The notes beneath the pieces are model-generated. The model did no database searches, was not told the origin of the DNA, and saw only the letters and a list, made by a program, of their open reading frames with translations. From assembly GCA_047967505.1 (NCBI GenBank), contig CM106541.1: a stretch of 64,000 nt of DNA; one strand, given 5' to 3'. This DNA comes from Dipteris shenzhenensis. Lineage: Eukaryota > Polypodiophyta > Polypodiopsida > Gleicheniales. Positions 1 to 9,689 of this stretch are shown here, in pieces. A program made the translations under genes and the position numbers. Position 1 is the first letter of the stretch; each line of letters starts with the position of its first letter.

Positions 1-489
1 ATAGGAGGAGGTCAAAAGGCCACGATCTACACACACCATGCTGTGCCGGGTTGCCATGTGGCACTTGGCAGTTTGAAACATTAGGGAAATTTTGGACTCA
101 AAAAGGGCCTCTTAGATTAGTCCCTTAAGATTTGTGATTAGGAAACCAGCCAATGGGAAGGCTTGGGCATTAAAAGAATGGAGGATTCCATATTGGCCTC
201 TCATTGGTGGAGAATCCTCCTTGGTCCCCACTAGGCTTCCACTTGCCTCTCTCTTGCCCCCACCACCTCTTGAGGCATTTACTCCCCCCTTTCACTTTTG
301 GATGGTCCCCATACCCTCCTAGGCTCTCTTGGTAGGCCCCCAAATCCGTGACTTTTTTTTCCCTCCAAAAAATTGAAATTTTCCAAAAGTGTCCCTAGCA
401 CCGCAAAGTCCTCCCAAGAGTTTCCCCAAACTATCCCCATTGACTCCCGACCTTTCTCTGATCCTCTTCCTCCTCTCTACCTCCTGTTA
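1..489. other. Flank with no recognised gene
   Basis: No recognisable coding sequence. The short open frames here are proline/serine-rich products of composition and match no family I know. The stretch leads into the purine tract that follows. Confidence 0.5.
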
Positions 490-743
490 GCGGACATGGA
501 GGGGAGGAGGAGCAGGCATGGAGGAGGGAGGGAGGGGGAGGGCAAGAGGAGCAGGGGTGGAGGAGGGAGGGAGGAAGGGGGATGAGGAGGAAGGGGGAGG
601 AGGGAGGGAGGAGGGGGAGGGGGAGGGGAGGAGAGGGGAGGGGGAGGAGGGAGGGAGGGAGGGGGAGGAGGAGGGAGGGGGAGGAGGGAGTGAGGGAGGG
701 GGAGGGAGGAGGGGGAGGGAGGGAGGGAGGAGAGAGAAGGAGG
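490..743. repeat. GGA/GGGA-rich polypurine tract
   Basis: About 250 bases of almost pure purine on the + strand, built from irregular GGA, GGGA and GGGGGA units with almost no pyrimidines. The Gly/Glu/Arg-rich (+) and Pro/Leu/Ser-rich (-) open frames across it are composition artefacts. The runs of G could form G-quadruplex or triplex structures; this is inferred from composition. Confidence 0.9.
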
Positions 744-744
744 G

Positions 745-775
745 AATTCAAAATTCAAATTTTGAATTTTGAATT
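745..775. repeat. 31-base palindrome next to the purine tract
   Basis: Two 15-base perfect inverted arms (AATTCAAAATTCAAA and its complement) are separated by a single T. The palindrome directly abuts the end of the GGA tract. It may be chance in AT-rich DNA or a hairpin-forming edge of an old element. Confidence 0.7.
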
Positions 776-1137
776 TTTTGGTTCCCACCTAGGAGTAAGA
801 GTTGTGTAAGAGGTGTAAGAGGTGGGGTAACTTTTGGGCTTAACCCACCTAGGTGAGGGGGGTTAGGACTTTTTGGGACCTACCTTGGCCCTTTCATTAG
901 GACTAATCCATTCCTTATGAGGACCTTTTGAGACCCCAATTCTCCCCTAATGGGCCCTTATGATGTAAAATATTGTAAAGTATGCTAGGAATGGCCTTGA
1001 TATGCTTTAGAAGTGTGCCTTGATATTCTGAAGGCATTGGTGATGACTGCAATGAAGTTTGATACAAAGTGGTAAGGTCGACAGATGCAGTGATAACTAT
1101 GAGCAACAATGGGTTAAAATGGTTGTAATGGAGTAAA
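776..1137. other. Intergenic, nothing recognised
   Basis: Ordinary mixed sequence between the palindrome and the first LTR. No domain, RNA gene or repeat was recognised on either strand. Confidence 0.5.
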
Positions 1138-1434
1138 TGTTGGGATATCTCAAGGTGTATGCCTCAGGCACACCTTATGTTTCTATGTGTGAGTGCTAGA
1201 GGCACAGTTAGGTGCCCATAAGCACAGTTAGGTGGTGGAGAGCCACATAGGATGATTGAGAGAATCTAGGAGCAGATTGAGGAGATGATTGTGGAGCTCT
1301 GAGGTCATCAGTGATGTCAGTGAGCATGTATGAGGTGCCTACTTAAGGACCTCACTCTTCTTCATTCTACAAGCAAGTAATGTAAGTATTCTGAGTTTGT
1401 GTCCACTCTTTCCTTTCCTTTCAGTTTCCCAACA
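1138..1434 (+). repeat. 5' LTR of the gag-only element
   Basis: It starts TGTTGGG and ends CCCAACA, a 7-base perfect terminal inverted repeat, and is followed at once by a tRNA primer site. The first roughly 214 bases recur at 3117-3330. Length is 297 bases. Confidence 0.88.
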
Positions 1435-1446
1435 TAGTATCAGAGC
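1435..1446 (+). promoter_or_regulatory. Primer-binding site, initiator-Met tRNA type
   Basis: TAGTATCAGAGC directly follows the LTR. It differs at one base from TGGTATCAGAGC, the usual plant copia primer-binding site complementary to the 3' end of initiator Met-tRNA. Confidence 0.85.
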
Positions 1447-2284
1447 CATTTGATCCTCCTTGAGCCCATTTCTGCCACATCATCATCTTCTTCCTCTTCT
1501 TCTTCTTCACCATCTCTCCCTCTTCTTCCCAAAATTTGTTTGAGCCTCCTCCGGTTCTCACCCATTTCCCATGCCCTTCTAGCTGGAGATCCATCTTGTT
1601 GGGGCGAATTTCTGGCTACAAGGAATTGACATATTTCCACCTCTGCTGGTCGCCATTGTACGATTTTCATCGATTTTTCTTGCTGCGTTTTCTCTGCACC
1701 TGCTCCTTCTTTCTCTAATTCCTTTCAGGGCAAGCTTCTCCATCCTTGGGCTACCTTGTGCTGAAATCTGAGCAGCAATGGCTGCATATTGAAGGAGAAA
1801 ACAGAGAAAAACCAGTCGACTTTGTTGAAGGAAGAGAAGGCGACCTGACGTGTTTTTTCGCCTCTTCTTCCCAGAGGATCTACTGTGGTATACCAACTTT
1901 CTTTTGCCTTAGAAAGCCCACTTTATTTTGCTCTAAAGAGTGAGCTATAAGCCCTCCAAGTTCAGCTCTCTAGTTTTGATAGTTTTGACAAGCTTTTGAA
2001 GATGATGCTACATAAAATGCTACTCTAGCATTTCTGGTCTTTTGAAGTTTTCAATAACTTCAGTACAAGTGTTGCTTCAGTTTTGTTTTGACTTGCTAGA
2101 TCTGGTTTTGATTGGAAAGTTTTTATTTCACCCACTTCTATGAAGCATGTAAGAAGAAGCATCATTGTTTGAAATCTAGTCACTACTCTTTGCTACATCA
2201 AGTGCTCATATTTTGGAAGTCTTTCAGTTATTTTTACCTTGTAAGAGAGATAGACACTGCCCAATATCTAGGTTAGACCCTCTC
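1447..2284 (+). other. Leader of the gag-only element
   Basis: About 840 bases between the primer-binding site and the gag ATG. It is pyrimidine-rich at its start and contains no recognisable protein domain; short open frames on both strands look like noise. It could hold the packaging signal, but nothing in the sequence proves this. Confidence 0.55.
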
Positions 2285-2740
2285 ATGGCTACCATATTTA
2301 ATCTTGAGAAGTTCAATGGAAAGGGCTTCCATACATGGCAAATGAAGGTGAAATTTGCATTGATGAGGGATAACTTATGGGGACTTGTCAAACCTACTCC
2401 TACCGCTTCTTCTACAGCCTCCAATGCTAGAGAATCCTCAACACCGACACGACCGGCAAGGGATCTAGCAAGAGAAGAAAGGCATATGGAGCTCAGGAAA
2501 GGCAATGGCACTGCTTATGCTGTAAAAGTCCAGAAGGGCAAGTATACTCCTTGCAATCACTGTGGAAAGACAAATCACCTTTCAAAGGACTGCTTCAAAA
2601 TTAATCCATGCAAGCACTGTGGCAAGAACAACCATAATGAGAAGTTTTGCAGAGCCAAAGCAAAGACAGAAAATGCAAATCTACTTACAGTTAATGAGCC
2701 TCCACAAGATGAGGCATCCTTTGAAGATTATGCATTTTAA
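2285..2740 (+). CDS. Short copia-type gag protein with two zinc knuckles
   Basis: The ATG at 2285 gives 151 aa. The N-terminal part (MATIFNLEKFNGKGFHTW and on) resembles the start of copia gag polyproteins, with the conserved FNGKGFHTWQ stretch and NLWGLV. A Ser/Thr/Ala-rich linker follows. The C-terminal part carries two CX2CX4HX4C zinc knuckles back to back (CNHCGKTNHLSKDC and CKHCGKNNHNEKFC), which bind nucleic acid in the virus-like particle. Most of the usual gag middle is missing, so this is a shortened gag rather than a 5' fragment of gag-pol. An upstream in-frame start at 2213 is possible, but the 2285 start matches the family start. The reading frame is intact and ends at TAA. Confidence 0.75.
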   Translation: MATIFNLEKFNGKGFHTWQMKVKFALMRDNLWGLVKPTPTASSTASNARESSTPTRPARDLAREERHMELRKGNGTAYAVKVQKGKYTPCNHCGKTNHLSKDCFKINPCKHCGKNNHNEKFCRAKAKTENANLLTVNEPPQDEASFEDYAF

Positions 2741-3105
2741 ACACATCTCTATGTATGCTCCAGATCTCTCTTTTTATGTCAAGGTACTCAGCCTGGATAG
2801 TCCTCCAAAATGAATGAAAATAAACTATTGTGTTTTGTGTGTTTTGTAAACACCTTTGGTCACCTTATGATGTAGGCCATGTGTATGTTTTGTTCCATGG
2901 TACCTCCTGCAGACATTGTGTGCATGTACATGCAGGGGAGATAACCATTGGAAGGTCTTTTTGTATCCCTTTTTGTTTACCTTACACCCAAGGGAACCCT
3001 TGCTAGCATGAGAACCTAGCCATAGATTTATCCTTGACCACCATGAGATGGCATGAGAAACTATGAGACTAGATGTATCCTTGACATAGCCTGAGGCATT
3101 TCCTT
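2741..3105 (+). other. 3' untranslated part of the gag-only element
   Basis: It lies between the gag stop and the polypurine tract. No pol-derived motif was seen in any frame. Confidence 0.5.
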
Positions 3106-3116
3106 GAGGGGGGGTT
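3106..3116 (+). promoter_or_regulatory. Polypurine tract
   Basis: A purine run (GAGGGGGGG followed by TT) lies directly before the 3' LTR. This is the expected position of the plus-strand primer of an LTR retrotransposon. Confidence 0.75.
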
Positions 3117-3330
3117 TGTTGGGATATCTCAAGGTGTATGCCTTAGGCACACCTTATGTTTCTATGTGTGAGTGCTAGAGGCACAGTTAGGTGCCCATAA
3201 GCACAGTTAGGTGGTGGAGAGCCACATAGGATGATTGAGAGAATCTAGGAGCAGATTAAGGAGATGATTGTGGAGCTCTGAGGTCATCAGTGATGTTAGT
3301 GAGCATTTATGAGGTGCCTACTTAAGGACC
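3117..3330 (+). repeat. Truncated 3' LTR of the gag-only element
   Basis: It repeats the first roughly 214 bases of the LTR at 1138 with a few substitutions, then ends abruptly after TTAAGGACC where a different LTR starts. Confidence 0.85.
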
Positions 3331-3999
3331 TGTTAGAGTTAGCTCAAATGTCCACCTCTCATGTAACCCACCAATAATTATGTGTACCCAATGTTGTAAG
3401 GCCCCCATATGAGGAGAAGCCATGATGGGTATCGGATATTGGGAGGGATCCCCAGTTTAGACACTGCAAGGGGTCTTAGAGTAGACCAGATGGTTATGAG
3501 ACGGCTTAGGAGCCAAGAGTAGATACCCGTCTGCAAAAAGGGGGGGTTCCGGGGGGCGATAGCCCCCCCGATAGCAGGGGGTCCGGGGGGCGCAGGCTCC
3601 CGGTGGGGGTCTGGGGGCAAAGCCCCCAGCGGCAGGGTCCGGGGGTATGACCTATGCGCGATCCTTCATCTGCCCACCGGCATGTTTTTTGAAGGGTCGG
3701 CTGGTCTTCCAGGCCGACTGTCTATTAGGCCGACTGCCTATTACAGGGCCGACCGTCAACCACTTACACTATATAAGTCACCACCCCCTATCATCAGATC
3801 ACCAGTTCTTCACGCCAATAGTCCTCCGTCCAGCATCTGTCTAGATCACCATCGAAGCTCTGTCTGTAGAGCGCACGGGTGGATAGCCAACCATCAGTTG
3901 TATCAGCAGTTTGGTATATCAGAATTTTTGTATTCTCTCCAGCTTTCCATCGTGTACTTGCGTTTTGTTGTTATCTTCCGCTGCGTACTATTTCTTACA
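3331..3999 (+). repeat. LTR of a second copia-type family (forward)
   Basis: It starts TGTTAGAG, ends TTCTTACA, and is followed directly by TGGTATCAGAGC. Length is 669 bases. The middle (3538-3650) is very G-rich and holds small hairpins such as GGGGGCAAAGCCCCC. It shares the block GTAAGGCCCCCATATGAGGA with the reverse-strand LTR at 4239-4884, so the two belong to one diverged family. No matching second forward LTR or coding part follows, so this is a 5' end fragment. Confidence 0.8.
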
Positions 4000-4011
4000 T
4001 GGTATCAGAGC
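4000..4011 (+). promoter_or_regulatory. Primer-binding site, initiator-Met tRNA type
   Basis: A perfect TGGTATCAGAGC sits immediately after the LTR end at 3999. Confidence 0.88.
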
Positions 4012-4226
4012 TCAGGCTATCTGAGTAACGACTTTATTGCAAGTTCAACGAGCTTTGTTAGCAAAGGCTACTATCTAGCTTGCCTTCAGTGAAGGTTGGT
4101 GGGCGAATCTTCAATGCCTGGATTGTTGGTGCAGCTGCTGACTCAAGCCGCTTCCTATTGCCATCAGTCCATATGTTGTTGAAGTCCTCACCTCTCTTCT
4201 ACTCTTCGATCCTTAGAGCCACTTGG
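4012..4226. other. Junction of two retrotransposon leaders, head to head
   Basis: The left part is the leader following the forward primer site, and the right part is the leader of the reverse element whose primer site is at 4227-4238. The joint is near 4090-4100 and is not marked by any repeat I can see. No coding capacity is present. Confidence 0.6.
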
Positions 4227-4238
4227 GCTCTGATACCA
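4227..4238 (-). promoter_or_regulatory. Primer-binding site on the reverse strand
   Basis: GCTCTGATACCA is the exact reverse complement of the TGGTATCAGAGC primer site. It directly abuts the reverse LTR. Confidence 0.88.
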
Positions 4239-4884
4239 TGTTAAATTACACGGCGCAGTGGAATAGAAAGTGAACAAAGAATAGAGAGTACACATCAAAC
4301 TGAAGACAAACAAAATTTTCCTTCAATATTAATGTAGTACAGATGATGGCTCCATCCACCCATGCACTCCCACAGTGGAGCTTAGATGGTGATCTAGACA
4401 AATACTAGGTGAAGAGCTACTAGCTGGAAGATCTCTACTGGAAGATCTGATGTGGTACAATGGACTGGGAAGGTTGTCTTTTTATAGCTATGAGGGCGCT
4501 AGTCGGATCAACCTAGTCGGTGGAGCCGACCAGTCAACCTAGTCAGTGGAATTGACTAGTTGTCCATGGAATATTCAAGGAATGTTCCCTATACCATCAC
4601 CTTGGGGACTCTCACCCCTGAACCCCCACTAGGGGGGCTGTTGGAACCCCTGGAACCCCGCAACGCGGGTCTTGCTGGACCCTAGACCCTAGCGAGAGTA
4701 AGGAGCTCCCACACAATCACCTTTCTACCATCAACGATCTCATTGATAGACCTTATTTGACATGCAAGTCAGGATCTAGTGTCTCGAGCTCACACATGGC
4801 TTCTCCTCATATGGGGCCTTACAACTTGAGCACCTTGGACCACTGGTGGTTACCAGGAGGGTGGGCCATTGAGCATATCTAACA
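4239..4884 (-). repeat. LTR of the same family, reverse orientation
   Basis: Read on the minus strand it starts TGTTAGATATG and ends in TAACA directly before the primer site. It shares several blocks with the forward LTR at 3331-3999 (for example the CATATGAGGAGAAGCCATG stretch). Length is 646 bases. Its outer end interrupts gypsy gag sequence that begins immediately after 4884. Confidence 0.8.
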
Positions 4885-4891
4885 GATATCT

Positions 4892-6130
4892 CTCCACATC
4901 ACATTGGTATTGCATACTTCACACAAAATAGAAGTCGAGCAAAGACTGCATCACAAACGAAAGATCTAGACGACATTCTACATGACTCTGATTATATTCC
5001 AAGTGGCATAAGTTCCTTAGATAATTCATTACATAGCAAGGAACTGCATGAATCACAAGCTGAATTACAAAAATTGATGCTACCCAGTCCTACACAAGAA
5101 CTCCTACAAAGAGCACTTGCAGCAAATATTGCAACTAATGTATTCGGGAGTGCAAGGCAGGGGTTGAATTTCAATCCCCTCCCCAAACCTCCTAAAAAGA
5201 CCTCCCAAGTGCAAGCTAGTGCACCAATATGACAAAGATGCAGAACCTACTAGTCAAAGTAGCCAAATTTATTGGCAAAGATAAAGAAGACCCTGACAGT
5301 CATGTGGATAGTTTGAGACAAGATGGACAACCAATGGATTTGGACAATTGCCATATTCTACCAAGAAAGAAGAATTTGCAGCTACCTTCAATGGTAAAGC
5401 AATGAACTGGTTTATGCCTGACTATGACACATTATAAGTAGCATTCTTGAGTCGTTTTAGAAAAGAGAAAACTATAGAGGATATCCTCAAGAAACTGAGA
5501 ACTATGAAAAAAAAAAATCTTATGGTTGAAGATTATTCTCAGATGTTTCAAAACCTCAAGAGAAGACTAACAGCAAATCAACAACCCACCCAAGAGCAAC
5601 TGGGGGGATTATTCTTACAAAGGATTAAACAAAGAACTGAGAACTACAGTAGCTGGCCGGGACTAGCTTGGAGGAGCCAATGACTTTAATAATATGGTAG
5701 AAGCAGGTCAACAGGCAAAAAGGAGACTTGGCACATTATCAAAGTCCAAGAAGACAAAGAGGAAAAAGTATTTAGATTCACAATCACATTCAGATACAAA
5801 CACTGATAGTGAAGTAGAAGAAGACACTGAGAAGAAGAAGAAGCTACCTCATCAAAAGAAGATGAGGATGATGAAGAATATTCCAAGAAGAAAAAGAAAG
5901 AGAAGAAGCAAGAAAACAAAGAAAAATCCACAGCAAAAAAGATAGTAGATAAAATCTCCAAGCTGGAGAAAATGATCAAGGAGCAACTTCAAAGCTTGAA
6001 GCCACCACCTCAAGCACCACAACCCCAAAATATTCCATGTGAATTTTGCAAGAAAAATAACCATGACATAGAAAGATGTTGGTACAACCCAAACTACAGA
6101 GGGAGGGTACCACCTTATGTACAACAACAA
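4892..6130 (+). pseudogene. Ty3/gypsy gag (broken)
   Basis: An open stretch at about 4892-5230 encodes a polar, helix-rich N-terminal gag region without a visible start, because the reverse LTR cuts it. The capsid-like part follows with frame changes (NLLVKVAKFIGKDKEDP near 5240; 5447-5683 encodes FRKEKTIEDILKKLRTM and LMVEDYSQMFQNLKRRL, typical of plant gypsy gag). A Lys/Glu/Ser-rich linker covers 5740-5945. A CX2CX4HX4C zinc knuckle (CEFCKKNNHDIERC) lies at about 6034-6075. The product would be the nucleocapsid/capsid precursor. Several frame breaks make it non-functional. Confidence 0.75.
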
Positions 6131-7210
6131 CACAATCAGATCTAGCTGTACCTACCAATCAAGTAGCCGTAGCAAGGCCACAGCCCAATAAAGATATCAA
6201 AATGCAGCCCCTAGAAGGCAATTTCAGCAAACAATGGGAAACTCAACAACAACAACAGCAAGGACAAACCCAGGCATGCACTTATCGTGGCATGGATGGC
6301 CAGAGGCAAAGGCCCACAATGTGAACTCTAGTGTAAACACCGTGGGGAAAGAGGTATGCAAATCATCCATTATGATGGAAGAAACAATCAAAATGGTCAA
6401 CAACAACAACCTCCAGGAGTGAATATGGTATATATCACTCCTTATAATCCAGATAACAGTTACAACAATCAGCAAAGTCCAAATACTACTCATGCATTTT
6501 AGCAATTACAAGGTCACAAAATACAAAGCCTCTACAAGGATTGGGAGAAACACAAAGAGACAATGCCGCAATGAATTGGCCTAATCAAAATGAGACAAGA
6601 AACAAAGCATTGCAAAAAGTACTTGCCAACAATGCTTCACAGGATATCAAGAAAAAGTATCACATCAACAAAGGCAAGGGGATCAGTCAATATAAGCAGA
6701 TCCAATAGCAATATGTCTGCACAACAAACCAAAGATGGCAACCAGGCTAAAGCTCCTCAAAGTAGTCAAAAGACATCAAAACAGATTGCAATATATAGAA
6801 ACTACATAGAAAAAGCTTCCTCAGAACAAGACACATCTACAAAATACCATATGCATTTTATAGATAGAACAAGGTCAGAAACACCTGAAAGGGAAATCAA
6901 AGATATAACAGTAGAATCGCAAGATGTGCTACATTCCATCATAGCATAAAAAAGTCATATGCCCATGACAACTGAGAATGAGTAGAAAGAAGGCATCAAT
7001 ACAAAACAAGAAGAACATACACTCTTTTACCAAAAGCTTATGGAGTCACAAGTTCAAATCACTCTTGACCAGTTATTGAACTTGGTTCCAACCTTCAAAC
7101 ATCAGATTTGCAAGGGATTGCTAACACAAGAGTCAGATACATGCAAAGACTATAAAGCAAGTGATGATGAAGAAGAGACTCCAGACATTTATACATCTAC
7201 AATTGAAGAT
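6131..7210 (+). pseudogene. Gypsy gag-protease spacer, degenerate
   Basis: This lies between the zinc knuckle and the protease. It is Gln/Asn/Ser-rich with scattered TAG stops, and open pieces at 6590-6949 and 7040-7267 encode polar, low-complexity protein. Its position indicates a disordered gag-pol linker; no catalytic motif is visible. Confidence 0.5.
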
Positions 7211-7549
7211 GTGGACTATCAAGAGCAACTCATTGATGTCATATACAAAAGGCAAAAAATCCCATAAGTTTTAGTTGATGGAGGTTTAGGTGTAAATATC
7301 CTATAAGAGGATATATTTATAAAACTTTGACGTAATGAGTTGGTTCTAGCATCATTCCAAGTGAGGATGGCTGACCAAAGAAGAATCCAACCTCTTGGAA
7401 GCTTGAGAGGGCAAGAAATTACAATCATGGGTATGACCTTCACAGTTACATTTGTGGTACTCAGAATGGAGGAAAAAGATTCTGCTTACAACATGATCTT
7501 GGGTAGGCCATGGTTGAGAGCTACCAAAGTCAAGCAAGATTGGGGCTGA
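7211..7549 (+). pseudogene. Gypsy aspartic protease (broken)
   Basis: VLVDGGLGVNIL at about 7268-7303 matches the retropepsin active-site loop; plant gypsy elements commonly have DGG in place of DTG/DSG. Downstream, in the frame open at 7340-7549, the segment ends with MILGRPWLRA, the second conserved block of these proteases. TAA codons (7265 and after the active site) break the frame. In the family this enzyme processes the gag-pol polyprotein. Confidence 0.75.
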
Positions 7550-7979
7550 GAGAGAATCACTATGAAAAAAGAAAATCAACATTAACTTATCTTCTACAAA
7601 AAGCTTTCCCAGAAGAACACAGCCACTAGAAGAAAAGGGCATCAATATGATTTTCGATATTGATGAAGATGAGGAACAAATTTTTCTCAAAAGGAACCCC
7701 ACTATCTTCCCTATTTTGGAAACTGATATTGTGAAGATTATTGATCAATATGTTGACCCGGATGAACAAAAATAGCAATCTGACACACTTCCACTTATTG
7801 TAGGATAGAACAAAATCAGAACACAGTCAGAAAATCTTCTAATAGGAGAATCTACAAAAAAGGATATAAATGTAGACAACAATGATGCAATAAGATCTTT
7901 TGCTTCTACATCACCAAAACAAGCAATTCAAGAGGCAGAAATTCAATTTGAAGAGCAAATGCAAAGGAGTGCCCAGGTA
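7550..7979 (+). pseudogene. Protease-RT connecting region of the gypsy element
   Basis: Acidic, polar sequence containing FDIDEDEEQIFLKRNPTI and similar stretches, with several stops. It runs in frame into RT sequence on the far side of the MULE-like insertion (…AQV then RQDDLEEMNLGED), which shows that the two sides were once continuous. Confidence 0.55.
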
Positions 7980-7989
7980 AGACAAGATG
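7980..7989. repeat. Target-site duplication, left copy
   Basis: AGACAAGATG, repeated exactly at 9008-9017. The flanking bases differ, so the duplication is 10 bases (possibly 9 plus one element base). Confidence 0.85.
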
Positions 7990-9007
7990 GATGCATCAAT
8001 TTTACGAGCAAAAACCTATGAGCAGGTTTATCCGAGCATGTTTTTCAAGAGATTTTTAAAAATGTTTTTCTTTAGGAAACATGGTTTTTACACTTTTATT
8101 TTCACTAGAACTAGATCCCTTTATCATAAAAATATACAGACTAGTCACTCATTCATTTTTACACAACATAATTTTCTTATTTAGAGACATCCCTTTGTAC
8201 CCCTGTTATTACCTTAAAAAAGTGTTGATTCCTTTAAGAAACATTCCTCATAATCACTCTCAATGTAATAATACTATGCATATATAAGTACTTACTAACA
8301 CATTTATATCATATGGCAATATCTTTTTAGTGTTTTTATAGCATATTTATGGACATGTTTCTAAAGAAGTTTAAATTACTATAAATAAGTATTAACTTGG
8401 GCTTATATATCACTCTCATAAAATACATGTAATATTTAATACTATATATGAAAGATTTTCCAAAATATAACTTCATAGATGTGCTCAAATGGGGTGTTCC
8501 GATCAATTTGAGTGGTTGAATGACTATATTTGGACATTGGATATGAAAGTTATGTCACTTTTAAAAGTGCTGTCCAAGGTAGTTTCGCCAGCGAAACTAC
8601 CTTGGGAGACTTGCTTCAAAGGGGTTTCGCTGGCGAAACTACCTGGATGGCTTGCTTCAATGAGTTTTCTTTGAAGAAACTCTTTCATGAAGATAGGTTG
8701 AGAGAGGGTTTTCAATGTCACCCCCTATTAAGTAAAAGTTGTAAGAAGGATCATAAGGGAATTTTCATAGAGAAGTCTACTCTACATGTGGGTTTCTTCA
8801 AAAGCCATCCCATTATGCTCTCACCATTCCTACAGATTCACCTAAAGATTTTTGTATAAAATAGGCATTGCTATAATACTTTGCAGATTTCTAAGTGAAA
8901 CTATGTTTTCTTCTGATCGATTTTTGCCATATTTATGCATAGTTGGAAGCTTTTTTTTTCCTTCGCTCGGATGCTCGGAAGATTTCGCTCAGAAAATGCT
9001 CGTCCCC
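7990..9007. mobile_element. Non-autonomous MULE-like DNA transposon, copy 1
   Basis: It is bounded by exact 10-base target duplications and has an almost identical copy at 58755-59763 with different flanks and its own 10-base duplication, which defines both ends precisely. The left end has ACGAGCA…TGAGC…TCCGAGC and the right end, read in reverse, has the same blocks in the same order, an imperfect terminal inverted repeat of about 40 bases. The 9-11 base duplication size fits Mutator-like elements. There is no transposase; short open frames inside are noise. The interior is AT-rich except for a group of hairpins at about 8574-8690. Length is 1,018 bases. Confidence 0.85.
8575..8606. repeat. 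Perfect 15-bp-stem hairpin inside the MULE-like element
   Basis: CCAAGGTAGTTTCGC is followed by CA and then its exact reverse complement. A related, shorter hairpin (GTTTCGCTGGCGAAAC) follows about 20 bases later and a third, TTTCTTTGAAGAAA, after that. Copy 2 conserves all three (first one at about 59330-59361). Confidence 0.85.
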
Positions 9008-9017
9008 AGACAAGATG
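9008..9017. repeat. Target-site duplication, right copy
   Basis: Exact repeat of 7980-7989. Confidence 0.85.
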
Positions 9018-9675
9018 ACTTGGAAGAAATGAATTTGGGAGAGGATGATAACCCACAAACAATCATGGTAAGTACTAATCTTCCCCCACCATTCAAAGTG
9101 GCTCTTAGAAAGTTATTTGAACAGTATAAGGACATTTTTGCATGGCATTACACTAATATGAAGGGGGTAGATCGATCATTCTATCAACATAGAATAAATA
9201 AAAAAACGGATGCAGTACCAATCATTCAAGGGAGATATAGAATGAATCCAAGTTATACCAAGTTGGTAAAGGAGGAAATTGACAAGTTGCTAAGGGTTGG
9301 TTTCATATATCCCCTAACACATGTGACATGGTTATCTCCAAGTGTTATTGTTCCAAAGAAAAATGGAAAACTGAGAATATGTGTTGATTACAGAAAGTTG
9401 AATGCAGCAACCATCACTGATCCATTCCCTCTTCCATTTTGTGGTTCGTTGCTTGATGTTGTGGCTGGACATGAGATTTATAGTTTTTTATAAGATGGTT
9501 TTAGTGGGTATAACCAGATCAGAATGGTTCCAGAAGACATAGATAAAACTGCATTTGTAATTGAATGGGGTGTATTTGCATCCAATGTCATGACCTACTT
9601 TCCAAAAATATATACAAGAGGTATTTGCACAGTACCTGACCTCATTCATGAAGGTATTTTTGGATGACCTTATGT
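9018..9675 (+). pseudogene. Gypsy reverse transcriptase (broken, partial)
   Basis: The N-terminal RT part is open to 9493. It has FAWHYTNMKGVDRSFYQH, the conserved SVIVPKKNGKLRICVDYR block and KLNAATITDPFPLP, all typical of Ty3/gypsy RT. A TAA at 9491 precedes DGFSGYNQIRM, and after a frame change around 9595 the catalytic block appears as KVFLDDL (about 9650-9671), the gypsy form of the YXDD motif. The fingers-palm order is correct but a short segment before FLDDL is missing. The sequence then breaks off into reverse-strand copia DNA; the RT C-terminus, RNase H and most of integrase are absent. Confidence 0.85.
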
Positions 9676-9689
9676 CACATGCATAGTCA

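Larger units (their letters stand above)
1138..3330 (+). mobile_element. Non-autonomous LTR retrotransposon with gag only (TR-GAG type)
   Basis: Two direct LTR copies (1138-1434 and 3117-3330) flank a roughly 1.7-kb interior holding a primer-binding site, a leader, one short gag-like ORF and a G-rich polypurine tract. There is no protease, integrase, reverse transcriptase or RNase H, so the element would depend on enzymes from an autonomous copia relative. This is the layout described for terminal-repeat retrotransposons with a GAG domain in plants. The 3' LTR stops after about 214 bases where another LTR begins at 3331, so it was cut by a later insertion or rearrangement. The LTRs differ at only a few positions over the shared part, suggesting a fairly recent insertion. 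Confidence 0.8.

Noticed and set aside
431-809. Pro-rich and Gly/Arg-rich open frames over the purine tract
   Set aside because: Open in several frames on both strands purely by composition.
4000-4238. tRNA-related gene because of two TGGTATCAGAGC motifs
   Set aside because: The motifs directly abut LTR ends and are primer-binding sites; no cloverleaf sequence is present.
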